NCBI RefSeq assembly: GCF_003265705.1
Contig: NW_020313045.1
Span: forward strand, 3,179,746-3,243,745
DNA: 64,000 nt
Reading direction: 5' to 3'
DNA from: Callorhinus ursinus
Lineage: Eukaryota > Chordata > Mammalia > Carnivora > Otariidae
The position numbers and the translations under genes were made by a program. This document shows, in pieces, positions 53,760 through 64,000 of the stretch (position 1 is its first letter; every line of letters begins with the position of its first letter). The notes beneath the pieces are model-generated. The model saw only the letters and a list, made by a program, of their open reading frames with translations, did not search any database and was not told where the DNA came from.

Positions 53760-54125
53760 AATTGCCCAATGCGTATGGAGGATGAGCCAGAGAGGAAGAG
53801 ATAATGAGGGGCTAAGTCATCACGGAGGAGGTGGGTCAAGTGGAATAAATGCGCTTTTGCAGAAAGGGAAACTCTAAGGGACCCTCAAATAGAGTTTCCA
53901 GGAAAGGTAGGCCTTCAAATGAGAAATGGCAAAAGCAACTGCACAGAGGTAGAGCTGGACAGAGTGCTGTGTTAGTGGGGTACTGGGGTACCCCAGTATA
54001 GCATCCCATAAGTGGAAAGTGGGTGTGATCAAGGTTGGACAGGGGAGGAGAAACCTGGTCGTGATGGGCCTGGCTTGTGAGACAGTACAGGGTCTTCATC
54101 TGAAAAATAAAAGTTATTTTAGAAA
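53760..54125 (-). mobile_element. Possible L2 relic
   Basis: 'gagaaacctggtcgtgatgg', 'gcctggcttgtgagacagta' and 'cagggtcttcatctgaaaaa' loosely follow reversed L2 ('..cagggcctt..'). It contains the 18-base palindrome at 53981-53998. Weak call. Confidence 0.3.
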
Positions 54126-54404
54126 TGTGAGCTCCTTATTTTTAAATAAGGAAAAAAAAGCTTATTTTTGCAGTAGATCTGGAATACCATTGTAATGTCC
54201 CACATGGACAAGTGTGTACAAGCGCATGGCAGGGAGGGACACAGACCCATCAGCAAACCCATCCGTCTTGATGACTTGAAATTGCTGATTTGCATTGTGG
54301 TTTTATGTGTGGAAACGTGAGTCCTATAAGAGGAGAGTTAGGGAAACTTGGAAAAATAGCAGCTTACATTTGTTGGATGCTAATTTCACTCTCAATGTGC
54401 TAAT
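54126..54404. other. Unclassified spacer
   Basis: Nothing recognised. Confidence 0.35.
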
Positions 54405-54625
54405 AACAATAATAGGTAATACTTATCTAGCACTTACTATGTTCTAGGCACTGCCTAAACTCTTCCTAGGAATTGAATTATATTCACAAGAACTTCATGA
54501 GGTAGATAGTACTATTGTCATGCTTTTACTACTGAGGATATTAAGTCACTGAAAGATTAAGATGTTTGCCCAAAGTCACACAGTCTATAAGTAGTGGAGC
54601 CGGGATACAAATCTAAGGAGCACAG
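54405..54625 (-). mobile_element. MIR, well preserved
   Basis: 'tagcacttactatgttctag', 'gcactgcctaaactcttcct', 'tcatgaggtagatagtacta', 'ccaaagtcacacagtctata' and 'agtagtggagccgggataca' follow reverse MIR across nearly its whole length. Confidence 0.88.
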
Positions 54626-54998
54626 AGCACGAGGACAGAGTCTGTGGACACGAGCACCATGGACCACCCAGCACACTACCTGGAGTTGTCTGTGTCTTTA
54701 GCATCTCTGGAAGTCTGAGATTCATAACCTCTCATTATAAATTTCCTTGGGGAAGATTTTACCTGGAATAAAATTTTCCTGCCAACATGAGGGTGGTTGA
54801 GTGTTAACCTCTGGTCACTAGTGTTAGGACCAAAGTAACTGGGAGAACCTTCAAAAGTCAATGTTACCATCTGGGGAGCCGCAAAGGTCAGCCCAATACT
54901 TGTCCTTCTTCAGTCTCTACAGGACACAGGTGTTCCAATCCCCGGGGTATTTTTATGGATTCCCTGTCTTGGTTTAGATTACTACACAGTGACCCCGA
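54626..54998. other. Unclassified stretch
   Basis: Nothing recognised. Confidence 0.4.
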
Positions 54999-55186
54999 AA
55001 GAGTCAAAGAGGGGCACCTGGGTGGCTAAGTCAGTTGAGCGTCTGACTCTTGGTTTCAGCTCAAGTCATGATCTCATGGATCATGGGATTAAGCCCTGCA
55101 TTGGGCTCCACGCTCAGTGGGGAGTTGGCGTGAGATTCTCTCCCTCTCAAATAAATAAATAAATCTTTAAAAAACAGAGTCAAAGA
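54999..55186 (+). mobile_element. SINEC with target-site duplication
   Basis: Head 'ggggcacctgggtggctaag', body 'gctcaagtcatgatctcatg', 'gggctccacgctcagtgggg', a short CT stretch and tail 'aaataaataaataaatcttt'. 'agagtcaaaga' occurs at 55000-55010 and 55176-55186, so the element is about 55011-55175. The tail region is shorter than in other copies. Confidence 0.94.
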
Positions 55187-55477
55187 TTTAAGTGCAAGTA
55201 GTTTATTTGGGAGGTGCCAAGGACACCAGTGGGGTAGTAGAGAAGTGGTACAGGAAAGGGAGCACAGCCAATAAAAGATGCATTGTTAGATCAGCTACCA
55301 CAGTGCGTAGCTGGAGCTTAGCCCCAGAAGGCACACATGAACTCAGAATTATCCCCTCCCTGCAACGGATGAGGGAGCTGGGACATTTATACTCCAGCAC
55401 TCAAGAATTGTCATTTGATGGCTTCTTCTGGGGTCTAGTACCCTAGCACTTCTGCTCTGCTCAGGAAGTGCAGCCTT
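55187..55477. other. Unclassified spacer
   Basis: Nothing recognised. Confidence 0.4.
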
Positions 55478-55955
55478 CTGCGAATCTGGATGGACCTGGA
55501 GGATCTGATGCTAAGTGATACTCCAGACACAAAAGACAAATACTGCACGATCTCACTTATATGTAGAATCTAAACATGTCGAACTCATAGAAGCTGAAAG
55601 TAAAATGGTGGTTCCCAGGATCTTGGGGGAGAGGGAAATGGGCTAGATGTTGGCCAAAGGGTACAAACGTTCAGTTATAAGATGAGTAAGTTCTGAGGAT
55701 CTCATGTGTGGCATGATGGTTACAGTTAAGAATACTGTATTGAAAACTTGAAAGCTGTTAAGGGAATAGATCCTAAGTGTTCTCAACACACACACACACA
55801 CACATACACAGTTAACTATGTGAGGGGATGGATGTGTTAATTAGCTCGATTGTGGTAATCATTTCACAATGTACATGAATATTGAATCATTATGTTGTAT
55901 ACCTCGAGTGCATACAATTTTTATTTGCCTGTGATATCTCGATAAAACTGGAGAG
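55478..55955 (+). mobile_element. L1 3' end (L1MA-like)
   Basis: 'cgaatctggatggacctgga', 'ggatctgatgctaagtgata', 'tcatagaagctgaaagtaaa', 'atggtggttcccaggatctt' and 'ttgtatacctcgagtgcata' match the 3' region also seen at 33400-33845. It includes a CA run at 55786-55804. 5'-truncated. Confidence 0.88.
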
Positions 55956-56024
55956 CCATCCCTCAGGCACAGAGACACAGGCTCTGACAGGTGACCGCCA
56001 GCCATGAAATAGTAATGGGCAGGC

Positions 56025-56215
56025 TGGGTTGTTTGGAGATGGACAGACCCTGGTTTCCATCCATGTTCAACCGCCTCTGCTGTGACCTTGGACAAGTTAT
56101 TTCATTTCCCTCTTTGGCACAGAAGAGGTGGAAAGGGTCCTGACTTGCCAGGGTTGTGAACACTGAATGGGATAATACCCAAGGAGCGCATCCCACTGGG
56201 CCTGATGGAAAAAAT
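56025..56215 (+). mobile_element. MIR
   Basis: 'gatggacagaccctggtttc', 'gctgtgaccttggacaagtt', 'atttcatttccctctttggc' and 'cagggttgtgaacactgaat' follow forward MIR. Confidence 0.75.
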
Positions 56216-56841
56216 GCAACTTATTACTTTATGATTATTATCATTATTACCTAAAGTGACACGTCCAAGTGGAGGGAAGAGACTTGGGAAGGAAATACCA
56301 GTTTCTGTGGCACTTTGAGCCTCAACACGCACCAAACAATTTAGAGCTGTCAAAAGAATCAAACTGCACGAAGCTTCCATGAGCATTTTCTTCCTTTTCC
56401 TCCCCCAAAAGGTCAAACATATGCTCCGAGTGGGACATTTCCTTCAATCATTTTCAAAATAACAGTTTGCCAGAACATTTTTATTAACCTTGAAACTTGT
56501 CCAATCTGTCCGGGAATAATAGGCTACAGTGATATGTATGATAATAAAGTCCCAAACAAACCTGGCCCACGAGTGACACATGGACTCTCTCTTTGCACAT
56601 AATTAAATGTTTTCTCAAATGCCGAATGTGATCGGCACACAGAGCTGGTCCTCCCAAGGGGGAGCACTCATGGGGCACACTGCCAAAGGAGGATGAACTG
56701 CTTCACTTTAATAAAGAGGTAACAGCAACAACATTTCCCTCCATAACCATGGCTCCTGGCTTTGAACCATCAGGTGTGGACCAACGTGCCCTCGGGAGAT
56801 GGGTCCAGGAGCTAAAGGTACAGACTAGAATTTCTCTTACA
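56216..56841. other. Repeat-free stretch, possible conserved non-coding DNA
   Basis: No transposon is recognised over about 600 bases, unusual for this part of the window. Composition is balanced, with few simple repeats. No open frame is convincing. Whether it is conserved cannot be judged here. Confidence 0.35.
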
Positions 56842-57060
56842 GGGGCGTGTGAGCGGCTCAGTCGGCTGAGCATTCCACTCTTGACTTCGGCTCAGGTCGT
56901 AATCTCATGGGTCATGAGATCGAGCCCTGCACTGGGCTCCACGCTCAGTGGGGAGTTGGCTTGAGATTCCCTCTCCCTCTCCTACTGCCCCTCCCCCCAT
57001 TCATGTACAAACATACACACTCTCTCTCTTTTTAAAATAAATAAATCTTAAAAAAAAAAA
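56842..57060 (+). mobile_element. SINEC
   Basis: Head 'gggcgtgtgagcggctcagt', 'cttcggctcaggtcgtaatc', 'gatcgagccctgcactgggc', 'tccacgctcagtggggagtt', CT-rich stretch, then 'taaaataaataaatcttaaa'. Possible target-site duplication 'aatttctctt' (56829-56838) and 'aattttctcc' (57059-57068). The head has several changes. Confidence 0.9.
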
Positions 57061-57629
57061 ATTTTCTCCTCTGGTGAAAGATCCTACATCCCCAAACGAT
57101 CAGGTGTGAGAGTGCAGCCGTCTTGGACCAGGTCCCCTGGAAACGGACCGTCATGCAGAAGGCTCCCAGGAAAATGTTCTCAGGAGACATTTCAGTCAGG
57201 AAGTGGGAAGGTAGGATTGGGCAAAGGGAGAAACTGGTCCTTTATACAGTCACAACTCTGAAGCTCGGGTGGCCCTTTAGAGGTGTCCCAAATGGAGGCA
57301 AGGCAGCATGAACCCATCTTTTTAAAACCTTTGTGTTTTTCTTCTATTTTGTCATTATGAAAGTGTATTTGCCAAAGTAGAAGGAGAGAATTTATTTTAT
57401 TTAACAGCCTTTAGCTTGATTTCTAACTTGTAAATATCTAGACATATGGTACGTGGGCTTCTATTTGTAGTTCTGCCCTGGGCCCTACAAACGTTGGAGG
57501 CAGCCTGAGGGAAGGTGTTCAATGTCAGAAGCTTCAAGTCCACATAAGTGGATCCAGCTGTGGAGGTAGCACATGCAAGAAAAGAAGGCTCTGCCATTTT
57601 CTGGCTATGGGATTTTGTCAACTGTAGGT
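57061..57629. other. Unclassified stretch
   Basis: Nothing recognised with confidence. Confidence 0.4.
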
Positions 57630-57745
57630 AGACACTGTAATTATTACCCTTCTTTCTCCAATGAGGACGTTGAGGAGCAGAGGCTTTATTCTAAGTGACT
57701 TTACACGGCTCTGTGTGCAAGACTGAGCCAGAACCTGGTCAATCC
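57630..57745 (-). mobile_element. Possible MIR fragment
   Basis: 'ctgtaattattacccttctt', 'tctccaatgaggacgttgag' and 'caagactgagccagaacctg' weakly follow reverse MIR. Confidence 0.45.
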
Positions 57746-57814
57746 AGTGGGTACTTGCACTCAGTCCACTCAGTCCAGGTGCACTGGGTCCACCTCTCTG
57801 TTTGCTGAAATTCT

Positions 57815-58035
57815 CTTTGAACTTTATGGCCAGTGCAAATGTCACCTCCTCCACGAAGCCTTTGCTGATTTTTCTCAGCCACATTTCTTTCTTCACATTG
57901 TTTGTACCTTTCTCGGATATAAGCTTGTATACCCCGATTAATATTTCAGTTGCCTCCATGTGTATCTTATCTCCAGGACAAGAATCTAAGTTTCCTGATG
58001 CCAGCCAATCTAACATTCTCATCTCTGTATTCCTT
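57815..58035 (+). mobile_element. L2 fragment
   Basis: 'caaatgtcacctcctccacg', 'aagcctttgctgatttttct' and 'ccaggacaagaatctaagtt' follow the L2 motif '..aatgtcacctcctc..aggccttccctga..'. The 134-codon minus frame 57618-58022 lies across it and is accidental. Confidence 0.75.
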
Positions 58036-58037
58036 TA

Positions 58038-58570
58038 TAGTAGTTTTCTCTTGCTATGTAACAAAGTTCCACAAACTTAGGAACTCAAAACAACTGAAAG
58101 TGATTACCTCACAGTTTCTAGGTCTAAAAGTCTGGGCTCAGGGTCCTCTTGTATGTCAGTTGGTTGTTGGCTGAATTCATTTCCTTACAGGTAATAGAAC
58201 TAAGCTCCCATTTTCCTGCTAGCTGTCAGCTGGGAACTGCTTTCAGTTTCAAGTCTGCCCCTAGTTCCTTGCCAAGTGCCCCGCCCCCCACCCCCCGCAC
58301 TGCACAACATGGATGTTTGCTTTCTTCCAAGCCAGCTGGGGTCCATCTCTCAGACCTCCTTGCCTGCCATCAGCTGAAGAAAACTGGTTTTAATGCACTT
58401 GCATGGTTAGGTCAGGCCCACCCAGGGTAATCTCCCTTTTGCAATGTAATGTAACAATCACAAGTGTGGTATAATCATATTCACAGGTTGAACCCACACG
58501 CAAAGGGGAGGGGATGATACAAAGGTGCTGGTCACTGGGGATCATCTTAGAATTCTATTATACCATTCGA
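58038..58570 (-). mobile_element. MLT1-like MaLR solo LTR
   Basis: 'agttttctcttgctatgtaa', 'caaagttccacaaacttagg', 'aactcaaaacaactgaaagt', 'gaattcatttccttacaggt', 'caaaggggaggggatgatac' and 'ggggatcatcttagaattct' follow a reverse MLT1-group LTR from its 3' end to its 5' end. No internal sequence is attached. The plus frame 58149-58430 is accidental. Confidence 0.65.
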
Positions 58571-59384
58571 CCACTTCAATGTATCTGTCCGAGCTTGCAA
58601 AGCAGTGATCACTTCCTCATTCAATTTCTCTTTCATTTCCCTACTTAATTGCATTTGGCATGGGAACACAGAAGAACTCAGGATGCCTGCATTCCTTCAG
58701 TCCGGGAAGCTAAAGAAGGAACTCATATCAAAGAGGGCAGAAGTGATTGGGGTCGCTTTTATTCCTCTAATCCAGTCTTTCCAAAAATAAATATGCCACT
58801 GAGGGAATACAAGATGATTTCCAGTGGTGCATGGGTACGTAATAAATAATACTGAAGCACACAGTGAACAATGCATTCCCTTTTCAATTCTTTTTTAATA
58901 CCTCTCATTACATTAAGGAGAAAGTCTCAGTTTGGTGCCAATATGTCCTTAACACCTCCTACACTTGCGAATCTCCCTTTTTAACAAAGAGGCTCAGGCT
59001 TGGAGGCTTAAAGATGCAACAGTATCAAGTGAACACTGAACATTTTTGTTTGCATGGTGCCAATTTTTAGGTCCCTTTTCCTCATGGCAAATCTGACAAG
59101 CCTTTCCTTATAGTACCGATAAGAGATTTCCTTATTAAACCTTTATTTAAGGAAAAGATCAATGTCTGTTTAAATACATTTTATAAATAATAGTACTGGT
59201 GGTTCATGGATCTGACAAAAGTCATCCATGTAGGATGGGAATGATGGAAGTTGGGTAAAAACAGTGCTCTAATCCAGGGGTAAGATGGGTGGCCAGGTTT
59301 GGGCTGGAGCTGCATTTGCTGGTGGGAGTTGAAAGGAAGCTCAGTTGCAGACATGTTGAAAAGGGAGTACGAAAACTCTGGGCA
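58571..59384. other. Unclassified stretch, no gene recognised
   Basis: Nothing recognised. AT-rich near 58870-59210. Confidence 0.4.
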
Positions 59385-59548
59385 CTGGGGGCTTAGCTTC
59401 TTGGCTTGCCTTGGCCACTTAGCAACGGTGCAGCCTCGAGCATTCGCTTCCCTTTCTGGATTTGCAGGGTCCCCAGTGTAAAGTGAGGAGTTTGTACTTA
59501 ATGATCTCTTGTGTTCCTTTCAATCCTGACTTTCTGTGATTCTGTGAA
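59385..59548 (+). mobile_element. MIR3-type SINE fragment
   Basis: 'cctttctggatttgcagggt', 'gtaaagtgaggagtttgtac', 'ttaatgatctcttgtgttcc' and 'tttcaatcctgactttctgt' then 'gattctgtga' resemble the MIR3 tail ('..gatgatctctaaggtccctttcagctc..tgattctatga'). Confidence 0.65.
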
Positions 59549-59638
59549 GGAGGCGGGCATTATATAGACCATCTCAATTATCTTGACCCGTGTTTTAATA
59601 TGTTGCTATCAAAAAAAGAAATCTCCCCCTAGCTGATC

Positions 59639-59867
59639 ATTTAGAGCAGGGTTTCCCAACTGCTGCTCTGTTGATGTTTGAGGGAGGATAATTCTCTGTT
59701 GTGGGGACTGTCCTGTGCATCTCACAGGGCATTTAGCAGCCTTCCTGAACTATGGGTGCCAGTAGTAGTCCCCCAGTGTGACACCCCAAAATGTCTCCAG
59801 ACGTTGCCACATGTCCTCTGGGAGGCGGGGGACAAAATCGCCCTGGTTGGGAATCACTGATTTAGGG
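59639..59867 (+). mobile_element. MER58-type hAT MITE with 8-bp target duplication
   Basis: 'cagggtttcccaac' opens and 'ggttgggaatcactg' closes the element (59647-59859). Inside are 'gataattctctgttgtgggg', 'actgtcctgtgcatctcaca', 'aaaatgtctccagacgttgc' and 'cacatgtcctctgggaggcg'. Flanks 'atttagag' (59639-59646) and 'atttaggg' (59860-59867) match at 7 of 8 bases. No transposase. The 60-codon frame inside is an artefact. Confidence 0.88.
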
Positions 59868-59994
59868 AAAGCTCATCTGTGTTTGTGATATTTGTTCCAT
59901 TGGTTCTAATAGCAAAATATTACTCAAACTACTCAGTTGTATTTTTAGGCTGCAAGTTGCCTTCTGTGGCACAATAGGAGACACTATGTCACTG

Positions 59995-60110
59995 GATCGA
60001 TTGGTTCATTGAATAATTCACTCACTAATCATTTACTGAGCATGTTCATAATGAACTCTAGTCAAACAATAGTGAACAAGAACTTTCAAGAACTTGTAGT
60101 TGGCTACCAT
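59995..60110 (-). mobile_element. L2 3' end
   Basis: 'ttggttcattgaataattca', 'ctaatcatttactgagcatg', 'aaacaatagtgaacaagaac' and 'tttcaagaacttgtagttgg' follow the reverse L2 terminus. Confidence 0.65.
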
Positions 60111-60494
60111 TGATTTATGCATCATCTCTTACAAAACATGTATATCAAGCTATTACTTATGTGCCCATTCTTCCTCTAACAAATCTCTCTTGCATGTGGA
60201 GCTTTTATTAGCATTATGCCGAAGCAGAGAAGCAGTGAGCAAGACTGCCATGCTGTCTGTCCTTAAGGAGGTTCCAGCATGCAAGGCACTCTGCTTGGCA
60301 TTGTCAGGCATTTGAAGGTGACAGTGATGAATGAATATGAATATGATGGATGGAGGCTACCTCAAGTAGGCTCTAATATAGTGAGAACAAGGAGGCACAT
60401 AGCTAACTGAGTCCATTGGAAGACAAGAAATGGACAGGTTCCCTCTAGCTGGAGAGATTACATAAACCTTCATGAATGCATTACATGGATACCT
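60111..60494. other. Unclassified stretch
   Basis: Nothing recognised with confidence. The middle, 'tgtccttaaggaggttccag', may be another diverged L2 piece. Confidence 0.4.
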
Positions 60495-60660
60495 GTAAAC
60501 AACATTTATTAAGTATAACTCTGTACCATTTTAGAGATGGGAAAACTCCTTCAGAAGGCTGAGGAAATTGCCCCAAGTTACATAGCGAGTGGGATGCCAG
60601 AGATGGAGAAAGGGTAGGAGAAAGGACTTGAATCCCGGCACATAGACCTGGTAACAAAGT
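60495..60660 (-). mobile_element. MIR
   Basis: 'ccattttagagatgggaaaa', 'aattgccccaagttacatag', 'cgagtgggatgccagagatg' and 'gacttgaatcccggcacata' follow reverse MIR. The left end is truncated. Confidence 0.7.
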
Positions 60661-61744
60661 CCCATGGACTTGTCTACTTTCCCAGGCAGATACTAAAGGG
60701 TGCTGCGGAAGTTCCCAGAGGGAGTCAGAAGTTGTGGAAATGTGAGGGAACAAAAGTCGATAAGCCTCTGCTGATCATCATCTGTATGAAAGCTGCATAA
60801 GAGCAAGTGTCCCAGGCTTCTAGGCTCCCCAGAGAATCCAGTCCCAGTGGGAAAGATGCTGAAGATGATATAGAAAGAGAGAAAATATGGTGGCCACAGC
60901 AGGAAAGCTGAGAAAGAAGAAAGAAGAAAGAAGAAAAACGTAGCCGTCAAATTAAAAATGAACTGTGTGGAATGTGATATTCTCTCGCTTTACTTGTTTA
61001 GACCCTTGAATCCATAAAGGGTGTCATCAGAGAAGGGATTCTTCTTAATGAAACCTATTAAGGGAAGACTCTCCCCATTCTTACATTTAGTCTTGCTTTC
61101 CTCCTACAATCTGCTTGCAAAACAAATCTAAACCTTGAAGAGTTCAACGATTACCAGAGACGGAAATCTCTGCAGGTTCTTTACTCGTTTCACTTTTGAG
61201 TGAACTGTATTACCACAGAGATCATTTCACGTGTCCTGCTAAGGAGCAGGGAAGTATTTTCAGTACATGCTGTACATGACATCACCATGTGTTCCTGCAA
61301 TGTCCTTTCATCTCTATTTGCTGCCCTCTCCCCGTGATTGGTGATTTGTTCATAAATAATACAAAATCTGAGAGCAAATGGAGGAATTTTACCTTGTTCC
61401 ATCAAAAGAATTTCTGTTGGAGTGGGACATTTTTTTTCCTGCTAATGATCTTTAAATATCTTGAAAGACTAGTTGTGTCTAGCCATGAATGGCTTAATGC
61501 TGAAAAAAAAATTACCCAAGAACTCTGTTAGAGGGTGGCTCTTGAAAATGTAATTAGATAGAACATTTGGAGTAGATGATATTATAGCTGCATTATTACA
61601 AATTGGCAGCCTATCAATATTTGGTAATGAAACCTTTGGGAAACTCATTGTATTTACCTTGATGGGCTACAAATAATAATAAATATCATGGCTGATGCAG
61701 ATTGCCTTTGGAAAAAAACAAAGCAATTGATCCAAGTGGGTAGG
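60661..61744. other. Mostly unique stretch, no gene recognised
   Basis: A GAA-rich run lies near 60916-60937. From about 61190 to 61740 no repeat is recognised; the sequence is AT-rich and could hold conserved non-coding DNA, which cannot be decided here. Confidence 0.4.
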
Positions 61745-61835
61745 TCTATATCTCCACTAGGTTATAGGCTCACTGAGGTCAGGACCGGGCTTTGTACCTC
61801 ACAGCACCAGGTATAACGACTTGCCTCTCGGGGTA
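61745..61835 (+). mobile_element. L2 3' fragment
   Basis: 'ccactaggttataggctcac', 'tgaggtcaggaccgggcttt' and 'gtacctcacagcaccaggta' follow the forward L2 terminus and stop before the AATAAATATT tip. Confidence 0.65.
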
Positions 61836-62899
61836 CTGGAGCTAACCTGTAGGTTTAGGCAAGCTGCAGGAAATTTGCAAGGCAATGTAACATCCCTGGT
61901 AGCTTGAAATTGGCCATGGTGGAAATAGACAAACACAACAAATCAGGGCTGTTTCTTGTTGTTGTTGTCGTTGTTGTTTGAGTGAGTTCTGGTTTTCTGC
62001 ATGTAATCCAGTAACCAGGAAATGTTTTCTTATCAAGAATTTGGGAACCTCTATTTTGGGGAAATAACAAAAACCCTAAACTAATGCCTTAGGACCAATT
62101 GAGTTGGAATTTTTTCCTTTGTTGCCTGGAACTCACTCTGGACTCCGTCTCTCATCAATAAAGTTATTTTACAATATGTATGAAGAGACCAGGATAGAAC
62201 ATTACCTTAATTTTCCAACCATAAATAGACCCTTGTCATATAGATTATGTCTACAAAAGGACACATTTCCAACTTTATTGGGTATTACACTCTTTTCACA
62301 CTGCCTTCCCTCTTTAAATTAATACTCTGACACTTAACACAGTAGAATTAATACTCTGATATCTATTTTGGGACCCTACAGAGTACCAGGCAGTTTGCCA
62401 GGGATAGAGGGCATTCAACACAACTAAAAGCTAATTCATGCTGTCTGATATTCCTCTTCTGAAAGGAGGAGAGGATAATATGTAAGAGAATCTGGGCATG
62501 GGCATTCTGTCTTGTTACTGTGATGTGTGGGGCTAATAGTCGTAGGAAGCGATATGTCAGTCCAAGAGTCAGCCACTTAGAGCTAGAACAAAAGCATGAG
62601 ACAAGATATAATGTCAAGGAAGGTATGCATCAAGGAAAGCCAATGCAAAGGAAGTCTGGTGGGGATGGCGGGAAGCTGGACCTAGATATTCTAGGAGAGA
62701 AGTCTGGGCAATGGGATAATTCTGGAATCGGACTGTGGTTGTGGAGATTTTTATATTTCCACTTCCAATAACTATGGGAATGGTTGTGCTGAAACCATGG
62801 AAAGAGACTTTAGCAGAGCCTGTGAACTCAAGGAGCTTGCAGATGGCTTGAAGAGCCATTAAACATGCAGGGAAAGGGGGCTTATGATAAAGTCAGAAG
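61836..62899. other. Unclassified stretch, no gene recognised
   Basis: A (GTT)n run with one interruption at 61956-61979 is the only clear repeat. Confidence 0.45.
61956..61979 (+). repeat. (GTT)n microsatellite
   Basis: About eight GTT units with one GTC interruption. Confidence 0.85.
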
Positions 62900-63135
62900 A
62901 AACAAATGTTAAGTAACTGGAAGGGTGATCACAAATGTCTTTAAGGATGAGATAGGATTTCAAATGGTTCTCAAAAGATGAGTAGAGAGGCAGGCAGGCA
63001 TTCTGGGTGGATGCAAATGACTTGAGCAAGCAAGAGGGAAATGTTAAATGTGATGTTGGCAGATGAGGATGGCATCTGACTAGAGTATAAGATTTGCCAT
63101 AGCCACATGAGGGTAGTTAGAAGTTTGGGTTAATA
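62900..63135 (-). mobile_element. L2 fragment
   Basis: 'ttaaggatgagataggattt', 'caggcaggcattctgggtgg' and 'atgcaaatgacttgagcaag' loosely follow reversed L2 ('..gcattccaggcagagg..'). Confidence 0.5.
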
Positions 63136-63284
63136 GACTCACCAAAGCTCTGATTTTTATGAAGAATTAAAATGCAATAACATTTTTAATGTTAAAAGAA
63201 CACAAAAACATACTGGAGATTAAAACTGGATTGAACAAAACTGTATTTTTTTCTTCAGTCTTTAAATTATGCACTTCATGGTGA
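63136..63284. other. Unclassified spacer
   Basis: Nothing recognised. Confidence 0.35.
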
Positions 63285-63560
63285 TTGTCATTCTTTCATA
63301 CACTTAACATATTGCTAAGGACTAAGTTAGGAGATGGGAGGATACCATGATTAAACCATCTATGGTTTTTTAGCTTCAAATGGTAGGGGAAACAGGACTA
63401 ACATATGTGTAACGATAAGAGAAGGAAAATCATGAATGCTCTTAAAAGGGATATGGATAAAGAACCCGAGATATTACGAAAAGAAGGAAGAGATTATCTG
63501 TGACTGGCAGTAATCAGGAAGGCTTCATGGAGAATGGGAAGGATTTATAGCATCGACTCA
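63285..63560 (-). mobile_element. L2 fragment
   Basis: 'cattctttcatacacttaac', 'atattgctaaggactaagtt', 'gagatgggaggataccatga' and 'ggaaggcttcatggagaatg' follow reverse L2 from its tip inward. Confidence 0.55.
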
Positions 63561-63764
63561 GCTTAAAAATCATCTCCAAAGAGACTTTTCCCTGCCACTT
63601 TAGCATATAAAATAGGTCTTTTCTTCTGAAGTATTCTTGACTGGGCCATGGAGGAAAAAGAAAAAAAAGAAAAGGAATGAAGCATTAAGGGTCTTCATAG
63701 CTAAAAGCTGTGTCTGGAGATTACCACCCCCATTTTACCTCCATTTAGATTGGCTGGTTTGCTT
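63561..63764. other. Unclassified spacer
   Basis: A-rich run at 63655-63676. Nothing else recognised. Confidence 0.35.
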
Positions 63765-64000
63765 GAGCTTGTTCATTAAATATTTCCTGAAAGCATTCTT
63801 TCTTTGTGCCAGGTGCTACTACAGCAATGGGGGATAAAGTAGTTAATAAGACAGACACAGTCCTGGCCTTCATGCAGCATATGTTCTGTGAGAAGACTGA
63901 CATCGGTCAAATAGTCACATGAATACAGTGTCAAATTGTGGTAAGGGCTATAAAGGAAAAGGAGAGCTAAGAACATGGCGCTGTGATATCTGACTGGGGC
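63765..64000 (-). mobile_element. L2 3' end, runs off the window
   Basis: 'ttgttcattaaatatttcct', 'tctttgtgccaggtgctact', 'gataaagtagttaataagac', 'agacacagtcctggccttca' and 'tggtaagggctataaaggaa' follow reverse L2 closely. Confidence 0.8.

Noticed and set aside
1..64000. A previously undescribed multi-gene system
   Set aside because: No intact gene other than decayed L1 pieces could be supported anywhere, so there is nothing from which to build such a claim.

Overview
This window is mammalian nuclear DNA. The lineage is read from its young SINEs. Ten tRNA-derived SINEC (CAN-SINE) copies carry the 'cctgggtggctcag' head, the '...tcatgatc(c/t)cagggtc...' body and a CT-rich, AATAAA-rich tail that are confined to Carnivora. 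The best-preserved copy (about 46549-46745) matches the bear/seal/weasel (arctoid) type better than the cat or dog types, so an arctoid carnivoran is the likeliest source. This is from memory of consensus sequences, not a search.

I found no convincing protein-coding exon, intact gene, tRNA, rRNA or known small RNA. All open frames are short (the longest has 199 codons). They are explained by chance, by low-complexity sequence, or by decayed L1 ORF2. The window is best read as intergenic or deep intronic DNA, and nearly all recognisable content is transposable elements of several ages.

Layout. 1-6 kb: two copies of one old unnamed repeat, one of them split, an MLT-like fragment, and a unique stretch with an octamer/SOX motif cluster. 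6-12.4 kb: L2, MIR, a Tigger-type DNA element, an MLT1-like LTR inside an L2, a small hAT element and a MIR-in-MIR nest. 12.4-18 kb: mostly unique, with a GC-rich patch near 15.3-15.5 kb and an LTR-like block holding a 34-bp CCAAT tandem array. 18-26 kb: L1 and L2 fragments and an AT-rich unique stretch at 21.8-22.35 kb. 26-36 kb: SINEs inside MIRs, and an L1 cluster at 31.7-34.2 kb with a long GAAA tract. 36-46 kb: AT-rich DNA with L1 relics, including an L1-in-L1 nest at 42.56-45.5 kb. 46-64 kb: a further L1 with two SINEs in it, and many L2, MIR and small hAT relics.

Nothing here looks like a new multi-gene system. The most useful observations are the nested insertions with readable target-site duplications, which give a relative chronology, and a few short motif clusters that could be regulatory and can be tested by conservation or chromatin data. 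Repeat-family names are from memory, and edges are approximate (usually plus or minus 10-30 bases) unless a target-site duplication is stated.
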